A stretch of DNA of 64,000 nt, from assembly GCA_030248215.1 (NCBI GenBank), contig JASANG010003189.1, positions 56,867-120,866 on the forward strand. Direction: 5' to 3'. The notes beneath the pieces are model-generated. The model had not been told where the DNA came from, did no database searches, and saw only the letters and a program-made list of their open reading frames with translations. The first letter of the stretch is position 1. Each line of letters starts with the position of its first letter. Of the stretch, positions 20,501-30,855 are shown piece by piece. The position numbers and the translations under genes are program-made. The stretch comes from Enoplolaimus lenunculus (lineage: Eukaryota; Nematoda; Enoplea; Enoplida; Thoracostomopsidae).

Positions 20501-22072
20501 CGCTCTAATGAGGGAGGGCCGGCGACAATGACAACATTAGGCGGTGCTTTTCCACCCATAGGCAGAGCCTTATTTGGCGACCGATACACTGGCTGTTGTC
20601 GTCGCCGAGGTCCAGTGGATTGCGATGGGAAGGACCGAGGGACGGTAGGATCAAACCACGGGGGACTGTCGTGTTGTTCAGCGGTATCGAAGTGTTGCCG
20701 TGCGACGTCGAGATATCCTAGGGTAACAACTGCTACATGGGGGTCGAGGTCAGAATCTGCAGCCACCCCTAGGTGTCTATTGGGATTGTTGGGTGCTTGG
20801 CTAGTTATAGATGCTATCCCCAGGTTTAAATCCATGTCGCTAGGATCGTCTGTCCTCGTAGTTTGAGCAACTGGAGTCGAATGTGGTTGGATTGGTAATC
20901 GCTGTTGCGGTTCAGGATGCTCAAAGGATTCGGTGCTTGATTCCGGTTGTGAAATTCGAATGAATTTTTCAGGTTCTTTCAGCGCGTTGTTGTTCTGATT
21001 AGACGGGTCTTTAGGAAGGGAACGGGATTGTCGTGAGGATCCAGACCTGAAGGAAGGGCTATTGCTGGGGTCGTGGTCGAGTTGAGGATGGAACGAACGA
21101 AGATATCCTGAACGTTGCCAAAGATCAACGGAACGCGACTGGAATTGAAATGCAAACGCTTTAGTAAGCCATTAAACACTTGGTTACATTGTCTTCTACA
21201 CTACCGGGATTCGTTGTGCCGTTCGTCTTCAGGTACCCGCAGATTGCTGAATCACGCTAAGGCTACCGGTTCCTCATATCCGTATTTGATAATTTTTAAA
21301 ATAAATATCAAACCAAATCGAAACCCGCTTATGTAAATAATCGGGGCCTGCTTACTGAAGCTAAACGTAAACCTATTCCTAAGCCTAAACATAAGCCTAA
21401 TATTATGTCTACGCCTAAGGGTGACTCTGTATAGCACCACCGCAATCGTTCAAGTCTCTAAGATCCTCAGTATCCCTGTGTCCCGTGGGTGTACCCTATT
21501 TCTTGACAGGATCTTATATTCATTTCATATACATTTGTCTGCCCCCCCCCACGGGCCAGTTTCATGGCTAAATCGGTCCATGTTACTTTAAGGGGCGTCC
21601 ACGTTTCTGGTGCGTCTATAAAAGAGTAGGTTTCTGGATTACATTTTTTTTCGCTTAGGGTTAGGCTTAAGAACACATTTTTGCACCGCTTAGGCTTAGG
21701 CTTAGGAATACGCTTAATCTACTGTTACGCCCTTTAACATTGGCCGTTATATCTATATTTGAATCTAGGGGAAAAAACACTTGGCCCCAGTAAATAAGAA
21801 CTCACCTTACAGTATGCGAGTTCATCTTTAATATTTACTTCGATCATTTGAATTCGCGAATACAAATTTGACAAACACAGCATCGCAAACATCAAAGCTG
21901 AAGTGCCACTGATTACCGAAATCAAAGTCACCCGTCTCATTTCGACAGTCCGTGGATCTGGTGCAAACGGTTCGGAATCCGTACTCAGCGCTCGAGATGT
22001 ATGAACCACTGGAGACGAAAGTGGAGGCAACGACCATTCGTGCCATGATTTGTCGAGATAATTTGAAAACAT
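17310..22072 (-). CDS. Transmembrane cuticle collagen, complete, 5 exons, 545 residues
   Basis: Exons in reading order: 22072-21806, 21138-20352, 19424-19224, 18936-18802, 17557-17310; phases 0,1,1,1 match. Nematode cuticle collagens are secreted or membrane-inserted by hypodermal cells, trimerise and are crosslinked into the exoskeleton. Seen: a cytosolic N-terminus (1-47), one hydrophobic segment (about 48-70), the family pattern LAYCK-SRSVDLW, a long Pro/Ser/Gln region of about 262 residues with basic sites such as RQSR, the Cys cluster CCTC just before [10 protein letters not shown], three Gly-X-Y blocks broken by a Cys-Pro spacer (EPCRPSCLP) and NDVTNP, and the terminal [13 protein letters not shown] typical of the family. 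The start ATG at 22072 is the first in frame after an AT-rich leader. It is longer than the usual ~300 residues because of exon 2. Confidence 0.92.
17690..17885. repeat. Family I repeat
   Basis: CGGCGCCATCCGGCACCGGA ... GTCCGGACGACAGCGGACGG; lies in no exon. Confidence 0.55.
17958..18080 (-). mobile_element. Family C TTAGGC element, short
   Basis: Minus strand: GGCCCATCTATAGAACAGGG, CGTTTTTCGGCGGGACTGTA, then right end GTTCCGATCCTGTTCCCC. Body almost lost. In the last collagen intron. Confidence 0.68.
18262..18352 (+). mobile_element. Family B element, 3' part
   Basis: GATTCTAGACTGCTTTTTTT, TTAGGC block, CTACTGTTACGGTCCTAAAA GTAACGTTGGCC. Confidence 0.65.
18391..18604. mobile_element. Family P palindromic element
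   Basis: TACACTGTAAAAATGGTGAG at left and CACCATTTTTACACTGTA at right, consistent with a TA-flanked inverted-repeat element. In a collagen intron. Confidence 0.87.
18802..18936 (-). CDS. Cuticle collagen exon 4: Gly-X-Y block
   Basis: Encodes [20 protein letters not shown], then [18 protein letters not shown]. Acceptor GTTTCAG, donor ATGT|GTAAGT, phase 1 at both ends. Confidence 0.9.
19224..19424 (-). CDS. Cuticle collagen exon 3: Cys cluster and first Gly-X-Y block
   Basis: Joins to give [19 protein letters not shown], then [10 protein letters not shown]..., a Cys/Pro spacer [13 protein letters not shown], and a second Gly-X-Y run [13 protein letters not shown]. Phase 1 at both ends. Confidence 0.93.
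19555..19690. repeat. Family I repeat
   Basis: GACGCCGGACGGCGCAGAAC ... GTGCCGGACGACGACGGAC. In a collagen intron. Confidence 0.55.
19711..20192 (-). mobile_element. Family A TTAGGC element split by a T element
   Basis: Outer ends GGCCAATGTAAAGAACAGGA and CCTGATCTTTACATGGGCC; GCCTAA blocks at 19770-19840; interrupted at 19861-20123. In the collagen intron between exons 2 and 3. Confidence 0.85.
19861..20123 (+). mobile_element. Family T: piggyBac-like TTAA element with tRNA-like core
   Basis: CCCTTTCTCACATGAATATT at left, GCGAGAAAGGG at right, flanked by TCAA/TTAA. Core on the minus strand: GAGCTCCTATAGCTGAGTGG (A box-like) and GGAGTTCGAATCC (B box-like). Confidence 0.8.
20352..21138 (-). 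CDS. Cuticle collagen exon 2: long non-collagenous region
   Basis: Acceptor AATTCCAG. Begins [13 protein letters not shown], which continues the family CK-x-D-L-W pattern, then 787 bases of Pro/Ser/Gln/Asn-rich sequence ending PGPSPPST. Donor T|GTAAGG in phase 1 creates a Cys codon with the next exon. Confidence 0.87.
21574..21745 (+). mobile_element. Family B TTAGGC element
   Basis: GGTCCATGTTACTTTAAGGG ... TTAGGC blocks ... ACTGTTACGCCCTTTAACAT TGGCC. Lies in the first collagen intron. Confidence 0.83.
21806..22072 (-). CDS. Cuticle collagen exon 1: N-terminus and membrane segment
   Basis: ATG at 22072; 89 codons. [20 protein letters not shown] with the following LCLSNLY forms the single hydrophobic segment, followed by IKDELAYCK. 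Donor AAG|GTGAGT, phase 0. Confidence 0.9.
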
Positions 22073-22172
22073 TTTTTTCGATTTCAATTTTATTATATTA
22101 AATACATAGCTAATCTTAAAATAAAAAAGCTAAGATATTTGGTGTTCTTAGATAGCCCTATTTTAGAACTAT

Positions 22173-22444
22173 GAAGCCCTATTCACGTGCAAGTTTTTGC
22201 TGCGAGAACTTGTAGTTGCAACTTGTACTTGCAAGTTTTGTCCAAAATCGCGTTCGAAAACATGCAGCTGCAAATACTTCATCAAAAATCATAGGAATTT
22301 AGTTCACATGTGTGAATAACCATGCAAGGTCACTGAATTTATTGCAACCGTTTGTTATAGGCAGATGAAAAAATGCAAGTTTCACGTGCAGTTTGCAGCT
22401 TGAAAGTTCTCGCAGCAAAAACTTGCGCGTGTGAATAGGGCTTA
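22173..22444. mobile_element. Family E element
   Basis: AAGCCCTATTCACGTGCAAG at left, ACTTGCGCGTGTGAATAGGG at right. Lies about 100 bases upstream of the collagen start codon. Confidence 0.82.
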
Positions 22445-22783
22445 AGATTTTTTTTTCTTGCTGCAAAATCTAACTCAATACTCACATACTTCCCCTATAC
22501 ATAATAACAGGCTTGGTCTTAGGCTACGCTTTAGCCTAAGCTTAAGATTAGGCTTACAAAGATAAACATTAATAGTGTGGGCGAATGTATATATTACAAG
22601 CTGTTTTTCGTTATCTTTCCATCCAGGGTTTGCCCAAAACTGATCGGATTCTGTACATTTTTGCATATTTGAGCTTCTTATGACATCCCAAAATCACTCC
22701 GCAGTCAGTTGAGTTGTGTAAAATTTGATTTTTTACGGACGCCAAGTTCCTCCTAAAAACCAAAACAAGTTTTGTTGTCAAAA

Positions 22784-22868
22784 ATTGTGATTCAAATTTG
22801 ACTCAATTTGTGCAGTTCGGAAAAACCTATCTCGCAGAGAGTCAGTTTGACTCAACATTTTTTGCTGG
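22784..22868. mobile_element. Family P element, right half only
   Basis: CAAATTTGACTCAATTTGTG then AGAGAGTCAGTTTGACTCAA; left arm missing. Confidence 0.65.
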
Positions 22869-23317
22869 TGAACGGACTCCTATTGAATGGGACTCAATAT
22901 TGGGACCCCCTCTTATTAACCCCCATCTTATCCGGGTCACTAATTTGGTGCCTTCCAAGACCGTTCACCGTATGCTTAACCAATTACTTTACCATAAATC
23001 GTCCTTAATAGTGGTCGTATAGGTGTTCGGAATATCGTCTGCGAGATCATACTGGGCGATGACTCGGAACCGGAACAGAAATTTCACCGGATATTTCGCC
23101 AGAATTGAAATTTGATTATGGATCTTTGGTACTTACGATGATGGTTTGGTGTGTGTCTACAATCAAAAATACTGACCATATATGGTTGAATAAAGGTAAC
23201 TGAAATACTATAACTACAACGCCATCAGAGGGGTCAACAGCCTTCGTCCTTTGACGACACTAAGAATACCGGACGAATCCAGCAAGGAACCAACCTGGTG
23301 GACTCTTAAGAAACTAT

Positions 23318-23592
23318 GGGCTCATGTATGGAACAGGGCCGGATCGTTTTCCAGCGGGGCTGTAATAGAGTAAGGTTAAGCTTTAGACAAATTTTTTTGC
23401 TTGACTTAGGCTTAGGCTTAGGATTAGGTTTAGGAATAGGCTTATCCTTGCGCTTAGGCTTTAGGCTTAGGCTTAGGCTTAGGAATAGACTCAATCTTAC
23501 GCTTAGGCTTAGGCTTAGGTTAAGGCTTAGGCTTAGGCTTAGGTTAAGGCTTAGGCTTAGGAATATGCTTATACTACTGTTTGCCCTTGACC
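23318..23592 (+). mobile_element. Family C TTAGGC element, long hexamer tracts
   Basis: ATGTATGGAACAGGGCCGGA, GTTTTCCAGCGGGGCTGTAA, then more than 20 TTAGGC or one-base variants between 23400 and 23560, right end ATATGCTTATACTACTGTTT. Confidence 0.85.
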
Positions 23593-23909
23593 ACAATTAA
23601 TCCGTTTCAGACGTTACATTTGCAATACTATAAAACCATTAAATTTACAAAATGAAATATTTCAAATTGAGAAATATTTTTCTGTATTTTTCAACATTTT
23701 GCAATCAACTTGACATGATTTTTATACTCACGCAGGAAAGGTGTCCACGATGGATATCAGTCTGTTAATTGGAAACAGGGGTGAATTTAAAAAATTGTGA
23801 CACTGTTTACATTTGAAAAATTGTGAAACTAAAATTTTAAACGCAGTGAGACTCGGTGGGTCAAGGTCAACTTGTGCTGAGGGTAGTATACTTGCAAGTG
23901 GTTATTTGA

Positions 23910-24222
23910 TCAATGTATAGAACAGGGCCGGGTCAATGTAAAGAACAGGAGCGGAACAGTATTATAAGCATAATTCTAAGCCTTAGCCTAAACCTAAAGC
24001 TAAGCACAGAAAAACTATCCGCCCCTGATCTTTACATGGGCCCAGGGCTGTTACAGTAGTTGTATCACATTACTAATCCTAACCCTAAGTCTACGTGTAA
24101 GAATGAGCTTATACATAAGCCTAAGACTATGCCCAAGCTTAAGCCTGCGAAAAAATGAGTCGAAAGCTTTAGCATGCTCTATTGCAGTTTCACAGAAAAA
24201 CGTTCCGTCCTTAATTTGTACC
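23910..24222 (-). mobile_element. Adjacent C fragment and A-type elements
   Basis: CAATGTATAGAACAGGGCCG directly followed by TCAATGTAAAGAACAGGAGC; body GCCTAA; CCCTGATCTTTACATGGG at 24024-24042; a further GCCTAA-bearing element runs to 24222. Confidence 0.7.
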
Positions 24223-24244
24223 ATTAGCTTGAAGCAGCTGCAAT

Positions 24245-24448
24245 GGCCAATGTATAAAACAATAAGGTAACAATAATGTAATCATATACATTCCTAAAGC
24301 CTAAGCTTAAAAGTCAAAGCCTAGGCGTAAGAACGAGCTAATATTTAAACCCAAGTCTAAGCCAAAGCAAAAAAATAGTCTAAAGCCTAAGCTTACTCTA
24401 TTGCAGTCCCACAGTAAAAATGTTCCGCCCGTAATCTTTCATAGGCCC
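24245..24448 (-). mobile_element. Family A TTAGGC element
   Basis: GGCCAATGTATAAAACAATA at left; AGCTTACTCTATTGCAGTCC, CACAG and GTTCCGCCCGTAATCTTTCA at right. Confidence 0.75.
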
Positions 24449-24848
24449 GGTCGCGGAATGAAAAGCATCATAGTAGCCGTTGATACCTGAAGACGCAAAG
24501 CGTATATATTTGGTTCGGTTGAGTCTGGTTTGCCTAAAAAGCCTACGTTCCATGAACGCGGAATGCTATTTCTACTTTCGATGCGACCGAGTTAGCCACA
24601 GGAAGTCTAAGTGGGCCCAGCGCCTTTTTCAAATTATTTCAAAATGAAACCATCTTAACCGAACCTCAGGTTCGAGCCTACGTTTGTGTGGTGAAATTTT
24701 AATACCTGATTTGGTTCAATTGACGAACCAATTTTATTCGTCAACCAGATGTTGCTCTGTGTTATCTAAGGTGGAACCTAATTTTTGTTATAAATTAACG
24801 CTAATTTGCTTGGAAGCTCTGAGTTGCTTTGTTATTTTGTTGACTTTT

Positions 24849-25070
24849 CACTGCAACAAATGGTGAGTCAAATTGGCTCTCTCCGAAATAGGCTTTTCGG
24901 AACTACACAAACGGAGTCAAAATTTGACTCCGCCAGAGTCAAATTCGACTTACTGAGCAACTCGGGCGAGTCGAATTTGACTCTGGCGGAGTTGAATATG
25001 ATTCGGTTTGTGTAGTCCGGCAAAGTCTATTTCGGAGAGAGTCAATTTGGCTAACCATTTTTTGCAGTGT
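24849..25070. mobile_element. Family P palindromic element
   Basis: CACTGCAACAAATGGTGAGT at left; CCATTTTTTGCAGTGT at right. Confidence 0.85.
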
Positions 25071-25107
25071 GAAGCCACTGAAATATATACGTAAATTTTT
25101 ATTAAAA

Positions 25108-25257
25108 CAATGCACGTGAGTAAGTTTTTGCAGCGAGAACTCGCAGCTCTAAGTTGCTCGTGCAAGTTTTGCTCAAAATAATTTTCAGAGAACAACGCAG
25201 CAGTCGCCAGTGAAAGCTGCGTGTTTCTAACTGCAAAATTTGCACTCGTTCACAAGT
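25108..25257. mobile_element. Family E element, degenerate
   Basis: GCACGTGAGTAAGTTTTTGC then TGCTCGTGCAAGTTTTGCTC; right part diverged. Confidence 0.55.
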
Positions 25258-25383
25258 CTTCAACAGTGTTTACGAATACGAAACGGTAACAAATGTAGTC
25301 GTCTACCAGCCGTCAGTAACGAGTATAGTTTCAGCATTCATTCAGCTTATGTTAACAGCAAGAAGGTTTAGTGCTATTTATAA

Positions 25384-25727
25384 GGGTTGCGCTATATTTT
25401 GCTGAGCAGTACATCGGCTAGCGCCGCTGTGCGCAGCCGCACGCCGCCGCACGCCGCAGAACGCCGCAGAACGCCACAGAACGCCGCAGTACGCCGCCGC
25501 ACGCCGCCGCACGCCGCAGAACGCCGTAGAACGCCGCAGAACGCCGGTGAACGCCGCAGAAGTGCGGCGGCATGCGGCAATTTTTAATAAAAGTTTCATA
25601 GCGCCTCGCGCCGATGTCCAGCGGCGCGCACCGGCGCTCGGCAAAATTTTTGTCATGCTGCGCACAGGCGTCCTGCGACGTGCATCGACGCGCGGCGGCG
25701 TGCGGCGAGTATAATAGTGTAACCCTA
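25384..25727. mobile_element. Family O element with GC-rich ACGCCGCAGA array
   Basis: AGGGTTGCGCTATATTTTGC at left and AATAGTGTAACCCTA at right; 25440-25570 is about 13 copies of a 10-base ACGCCGCAGA-like unit. A partial relative is at 58515-58603. Confidence 0.72.
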
Positions 25728-26206
25728 AGTCTAAGTACTTATGTACCTAACAGTTCATATCGCATTGCAATATTTTTATTAACTGACTGAGGGCAAACAA
25801 AAAAATATCACACACAACGGATGTGATCATGAAAATGGTATCATGACAATTCGTCGACCGACAACTCATTGCTCATCTAGCTTCAGGCTTACGTGGTCCA
25901 GTTTGACGGGATGTTGGGGAGGTAATTTATCGAGGTCGACGAAGAAATGTGGCCTTTCGAGTTGTCGATCAACGAATTGTAAGGATTCCTCGAAAAGGAT
26001 GTGTCGTTTTCTGTGCGAGTCACACCGTGTGAGGGACCAGAACTGCGCCGGTGGGTCCAATAGAGAAATGGGACAAGTTCCCGTCTCAAGAACATCTTTT
26101 ATTCGACAACTATTACTGTAGCGGTGACAAAATTGTGTGTTACGAGAATTTTTCTGTCCCTATAAGTGTGGCGCTATGTTGGTGCTGTGCGGCAATATCC
26201 GGCTAC

Positions 26207-26392
26207 GGCCCTTGTTACTTTAAGGGGCGAACAGGTTTCGAGTGGGCCTATAAAAGAGTAGGTTTAGATTTTAGATTACATTTTCTTCCTTAGGCTTGCG
26301 CTTAAGCTTAGGCTTAGGCTTAGGAACTCATTTTTGCAATGGCTTAGGAATACGTTTAATCTACTGTTATGCCTCTTAAAGTAGCACTGGCC
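26207..26392 (+). mobile_element. Family B TTAGGC element
   Basis: GGCCCTTGTTACTTTAAGGG, TTAGGC blocks, TACTGTTATGCCTCTTAAAG TAGCACTGGCC. Confidence 0.8.
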
Positions 26393-27226
26393 CGGCGACG
26401 TACGGCAATAAACGTGCTTAATGTTTGCTGTGCCGCACATCACCAAACGGTGACGGCAGGGTTGTTGGCCGGAACAATGTTACCGGAAAAATGGTTTCTT
26501 CCGTTTTTTTTTATTTGTTCGGGCAAACATCGGCTAAGAGTGACATACATAATCGATCACTCAAACAAAAAATGAATTTTTCCATTTTTTCCGAAAAAAA
26601 TAAATTCATTTTTTCCGAAAAAAAGGAAAAATTCATTTTTCCGGTCACTTTTTTCCGGAAAAAACAACCCTGGGTGATGGACGCTGCCGGACGTCATCAA
26701 AAGTATTGCGACACCCTGAAATTTTGTTGACCCCTAAACTTTCAATTTATACATTCGGAGGGGACAATAATTTAACTTTTTTGAAACATTTCAGCTGACC
26801 ATTGGTGGTCGCTTTTTGTAATAAAAATGACAAAATATTTCAGTATTTCGCGTCCAACACAGAGTTTGCTTGTATGTGCTGTATATTAAAACCAGCTCCG
26901 CTTTGTTTATTTTTGTTTTTATATTGTTTTATTGCAGTTTTTATGCTTTTTTTGTGTTTGCAGTTTTAACGAATTTTTGCAATTGTTTTATTTTTATACA
27001 ACGCCTGTGTTGGTTATGACGACCGAATCCGCAATTGTGCCCAATTGTGGCTGTCAATCAACTGGCAATCCAAAAATTACATGTGGAGCGGACGTTTGTT
27101 AAAAGGACAAGAAAATTTTACATCCTTACCATTTGTAGATCCATGAAGTGCTTTACACCATGGTCCGGACCTCCACCACGAATACCATTCCTGGTCGAGC
27201 CATTACATATATACATACATACATAT

Positions 27227-27446
27227 ACTGCAAAAATGGTAAGTCAAATGGACTCTCTCCGAAATAGGCTTTTCTTGACTACACAAACTGAGTCAAAATT
27301 CGACTCCGCCAGAGTCAAATTCAATTCATTGAATCGCTCAGCGAGTCGAATTTGACTCTGGCGAGTCGAATTTTGACTCAGTTTCTGTAGTCAGAAAAAG
27401 CATATTTCGGAGAGAGTCAATTTGACTCACAAATTTTTGCAGTGTA
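27227..27446. mobile_element. Family P palindromic element
   Basis: TACTGCAAAAATGGTAAGTC at left; CACAAATTTTTGCAGTGTA at right; flanked by AT-rich microsatellite. Confidence 0.85.
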
Positions 27447-27999
27447 TGCATATGTTACATATATACATATATATGTATATATGTATATATAAATATATAT
27501 CTATGTATATATATATACAAATGTCTTTTGCTTTATAAAGCTTTCTGAGTTTGGACAAATCATTTATTTTGCTGGTTGTTTCGTATCAAAGACAAAAATG
27601 AAACTAATACCACATTCATCAAAATTGACTCGAAATAAAATTGTTTTGAACTGAAACTTTAATTCTTGAAACAGTTCAATATTTATTATTTTTCGACCAC
27701 AGTTGAGTTTGTGTTCGTTAAATTAACCAGGATTATTTTCTAATCCTTAATGTTGTTTATAATCAAATTCTAAACTAAGAACGGCTTGGAATTTTGGTAC
27801 AATCTAAAACAACTACAACCTATATTTAACTTCAAGCTAAATCTCGACCTAAATCTTTTATGTCCATCCTAGAGAATCTAAAGGGATGCCGTCCACGTCA
27901 TGTCTTGCCTGCGGGGAGCAAAACTCAAAATTTTCATATAAGATTTAGTATCCTAAAATTGCATTTGGTTTCTCGCTCGCTTTGCTTGTATAAATTTAG

Positions 28000-28272
28000 C
28001 CGATTTATAGAACAGAGTTGGATCGTTTTCCGGCGAGGCTATAATAGAGTCAGTTTAAGCTTTGGACTAATTTGTTTTGTTAAGGCTTAGGCTTAGGCTT
28101 AGGCTTAGGCTTAGGCTTAGGCTTAGAATAAGCTCATCTATACGCTTAGGCTTAGGCTTAGGCTTACGAATAAGCTCATCTATACGCTTAGGCTTAGGCG
28201 TAGGCTTAGGCTTAGGCTTAGGCTTAGGAATATGCTTATACTACTGTTCCGGCCCTGCTCTATATATGAGCC
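28000..28272 (+). mobile_element. Family C TTAGGC element with uninterrupted hexamers
   Basis: TTTATAGAACAGAGTTGGAT, GTTTTCCGGCGAGGCTATAA, an uninterrupted run of seven TTAGGC at about 28084-28125, a repeated spacer AATAAGCTCATCTATACGC, right end TACTGTTCCGGCCCTGCTCT. Confidence 0.87.
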
Positions 28273-28566
28273 AATTTACTTTCCCAACTTAGAAATTTCT
28301 GAATCTGCCACATCCATTAAACTTAATTCATCAACATAGAATAGGTTTCAGCTTTTTTTGACACTTTTTAATTTAAAGCGATAAATGTTACTTATTAATA
28401 ATTATAACTTTAGGGGGTGAAAAATTAATTTAAGTGGTTTGACTTTAAAAAATTCAAGGCCACCGTTGCATGCTGCGTGGATATAAATTGTTTTGTTCGA
28501 GTAACTTTTCAACTCATATGTTGCATTTTTTGGAGATTTTTTGAGATTTTATTACACAGGTTAATA

Positions 28567-28810
28567 GGCCAATGTCAGGAACAGGGGCGGAACAGTTTTA
28601 TAAGCAGATTCTTAAGCCTAAGTCTCGGCCTACGCGTAAGATTGAGAAGATTCCTAAGCCTAAGCGTAAGCCTAAGCTTAAGCGTAAGAATGAGCATATT
28701 TCTCAGCGTAAGCCTAAAGCCTAAACCAAGCGAAAAAATTAATCTAAAGCTTAAACTTACTTTTTTGCAGTCCCAAAGAAAAACGTTCCACCCCTGATCT
28801 TTACATGGTC
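28567..28810 (-). mobile_element. Family A TTAGGC element
   Basis: GGCCAATGTCAGGAACAGGG and CCACCCCTGATCTTTACATG; GCCTAA blocks spaced by GTAAGAATGAGCATATT. Confidence 0.84.
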
Positions 28811-29100
28811 GGGATAAAGGCCGTTACTGATGGATCAGACTCAGATACGCACAAATACACAGACACGGAATAGAACAAACACAAAATGTCACAAAAATAT
28901 TTTGTGTACAAATCCAGAGTTCAAAATTTTTATCGTCTGAGCTTAACAAAGCACCGGTAGTGGAAGATACGGAAGCCGGAATCAGAACCGGATATGGATC
29001 AAAATGTTGTATCAAATAATATGGTTGACGAAGGGAACGCCGATTTATTACACAAACCATCAGTGAAGTGTTTGACATGAATTAATAGTTTCTATCTGGA

Positions 29101-29252
29101 CCATGTATATAAGCATATTTGTAAGCCTAAGTGTAAGAATCAGCGTATACCTAAGCTTATGCTTATACCTAACCAATAATAAACTAAAGATTATTAGGTT
29201 ATTCTGTTGCAGTCACACAGGAAAGCGTTTCGCCCCCGATCTTTACATTCGC
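29101..29252 (-). mobile_element. TTAGGC element, degenerate
   Basis: CATGTATATAAGCATATTTG, GCCTAAG words, TTGCAGTCACACAGGAAAGC then CCCCCGATCTTTACATTCGCC. Confidence 0.65.
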
Positions 29253-29545
29253 CGAAAAATGGATGAAACCCGTTCTGTATTTTATTTCAGAAAACTACTG
29301 CGTTCAATGATGCGATTAGGTTTCATTTAGCAAATGTTCAATATATGACGTACAATTTACACCGTCAGTTGCTCCGAGTTAAAAGCAAAGCTTGTCAAAG
29401 TACTTAAAATGTCCCTAAGGTCCCATTTACATTTTAAGCATTAATTTTGGCTCAGAACGGAAGCAATGACAAAGATTTAAGTTTAAGATAATGTCGCTAG
29501 ATATTTATCAGACAATTAATTCTAACTGAAAAATTGTCATTTTGA

Positions 29546-29610
29546 AAAAGAGAGACAGAGATAAAGAGAGAGAGAAAGAGAGAGAACGAGAGAGAGAAAG
29601 AGACAGCGCG
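29546..29610. repeat. GA-rich microsatellite
   Basis: Irregular AGAGAGA/AAAGAGA run. Confidence 0.85.
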
Positions 29611-29920
29611 GTTTTGTACTGTAAATCTACTGAAATTTAAGAAATTCCGCCGAAAATTTGGTCATTTTTATCATATTTTAGTTAGGAAGTATATTTGCAC
29701 TTCATTTTTAGGCGGAAATTTTAGTAATTTTTTATAGAGTTTTTAGGATTTGCCTGTAAGTTGGTTTTTGTTCAAAAGTATTATGCTACCAAAATTGATG
29801 CGAAATGTGCAATTTTTTTGCACTTAATTCGATCACAAATTAACGTTTTGTTTGCAGTTGACAGTTTCATAAATTACAATAATTGCAGTAATTTTAAAAA
29901 CTTAGGGCGCGTTCGTTTTC

Positions 29921-30180
29921 GGCCCATTTAAAGATCAAAGGCGGAACGTTTTTCTGCGAGACTGCAATAGATTAAGATTAAGCTTTAGACTAAATTTGCG
30001 CTGTGGCTTTAGGGTGGGGAGTAAGTGCATTCTTATGCTGGCTTAGGATTAAGCCCTATTCACACGTGCAAATTTTTGCAACAACAACTTGCACGTGCAA
30101 GTTGTACGGACAAGTTTGGTTATAAAACAGCTTTGAAGTTCTTGCAGCTGCAAATGAAAATCTCGCGAGGCGACAGTCGC
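29921..30180. mobile_element. Truncated family A element abutting a partial E element
   Basis: GGCCCATTTAAAGATCAAAG and TTTTTCTGCGAGACTGCAAT, then at 30052 AAGCCCTATTCACACGTGCA begins a family E copy that interrupts or follows it. Confidence 0.65.
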
Positions 30181-30262
30181 ACTTTGTTAATTTAAGTAAA
30201 ATGTCTTCAAAGCAAACATAAGTGAGACCGTTTTTAAGTCAATCACAGAAATTGATTCCTTC

Positions 30263-30475
30263 GTCACCAGGAGCGTCCGCAGAAAATTACATTTGGGTGC
30301 ACCGAATAATTTTGGGGGCCCCCTGGTGTTGAATTTGAGAAAAATCGGAATGGATCGAAAAAATCAATTTTAATCATAATGTCTGACCGCGTCTGCTTAA
30401 GGGGACACCAAACAAATTTGCGAGGGGGGCACGGCCCCCCCAGTGTCGTTCAATAGGAACGTCCTTGTCCGTCGC
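30263..30475. repeat. GGGGGCCCC-rich inverted repeat
   Basis: AGGAGCGTCCGCAGAAAATT ... GGGGGCACGGCCCCCCCAGT ... AGGAACGTCCTTGTCCGTCG; possibly related to family G. Confidence 0.45.
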
Positions 30476-30639
30476 GAGTAAACTAATATAATGTGCGTTT
30501 AAAAATGACGTATCCCACCCGTCCACAAGGACTGTATTCGTACCAAATTATGAGCAGAAAACGAATTGGTATTTTCGCATATTAATTTTGATGAACCTAA
30601 AGTCAATCAGGCTTCGCCGACATTGTAGCAACCCCAAAT

Positions 30640-30855
30640 AAGAAGGGCTACAGTGCACTGGGCAGGGCACCATATTTTGAGTTCCATTCCGTAGCAGTCT
30701 GTATCCTTAATCCGAGTCCGTTAGTGGATAGAGTTCGTCCTAATTGGACCCTATAAAAGAGGTCTAAAAATAAACAACAGTCCGTCACAAGTAGGGGTTT
30801 TCTCTGGTGACGCAAACAGTCCGTGGTCTTATTGGGGTCACTACAGTAAAATACG
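30640..30855. mobile_element. Family H element, partial
   Basis: GAGTCCGTTAGTGGATAGAG and TAAAAATAAACAACAGTCCG occur as in other H copies; ends TATTGGGGTCACTACAGTAA. Confidence 0.6.

Noticed and set aside
23316-23600. Leu/Arg or Leu/Ser repeat open frames here and at many other places (for example 246, 28077, 36593, 60662).
   Set aside because: They are translations of TTAGGC/GCCTAA tracts, not genes.
28084-28235. True telomere or chromosome end.
   Set aside because: Tracts are short, degenerate, bounded by inverted repeats on both sides and scattered in both orientations, so they are interstitial.
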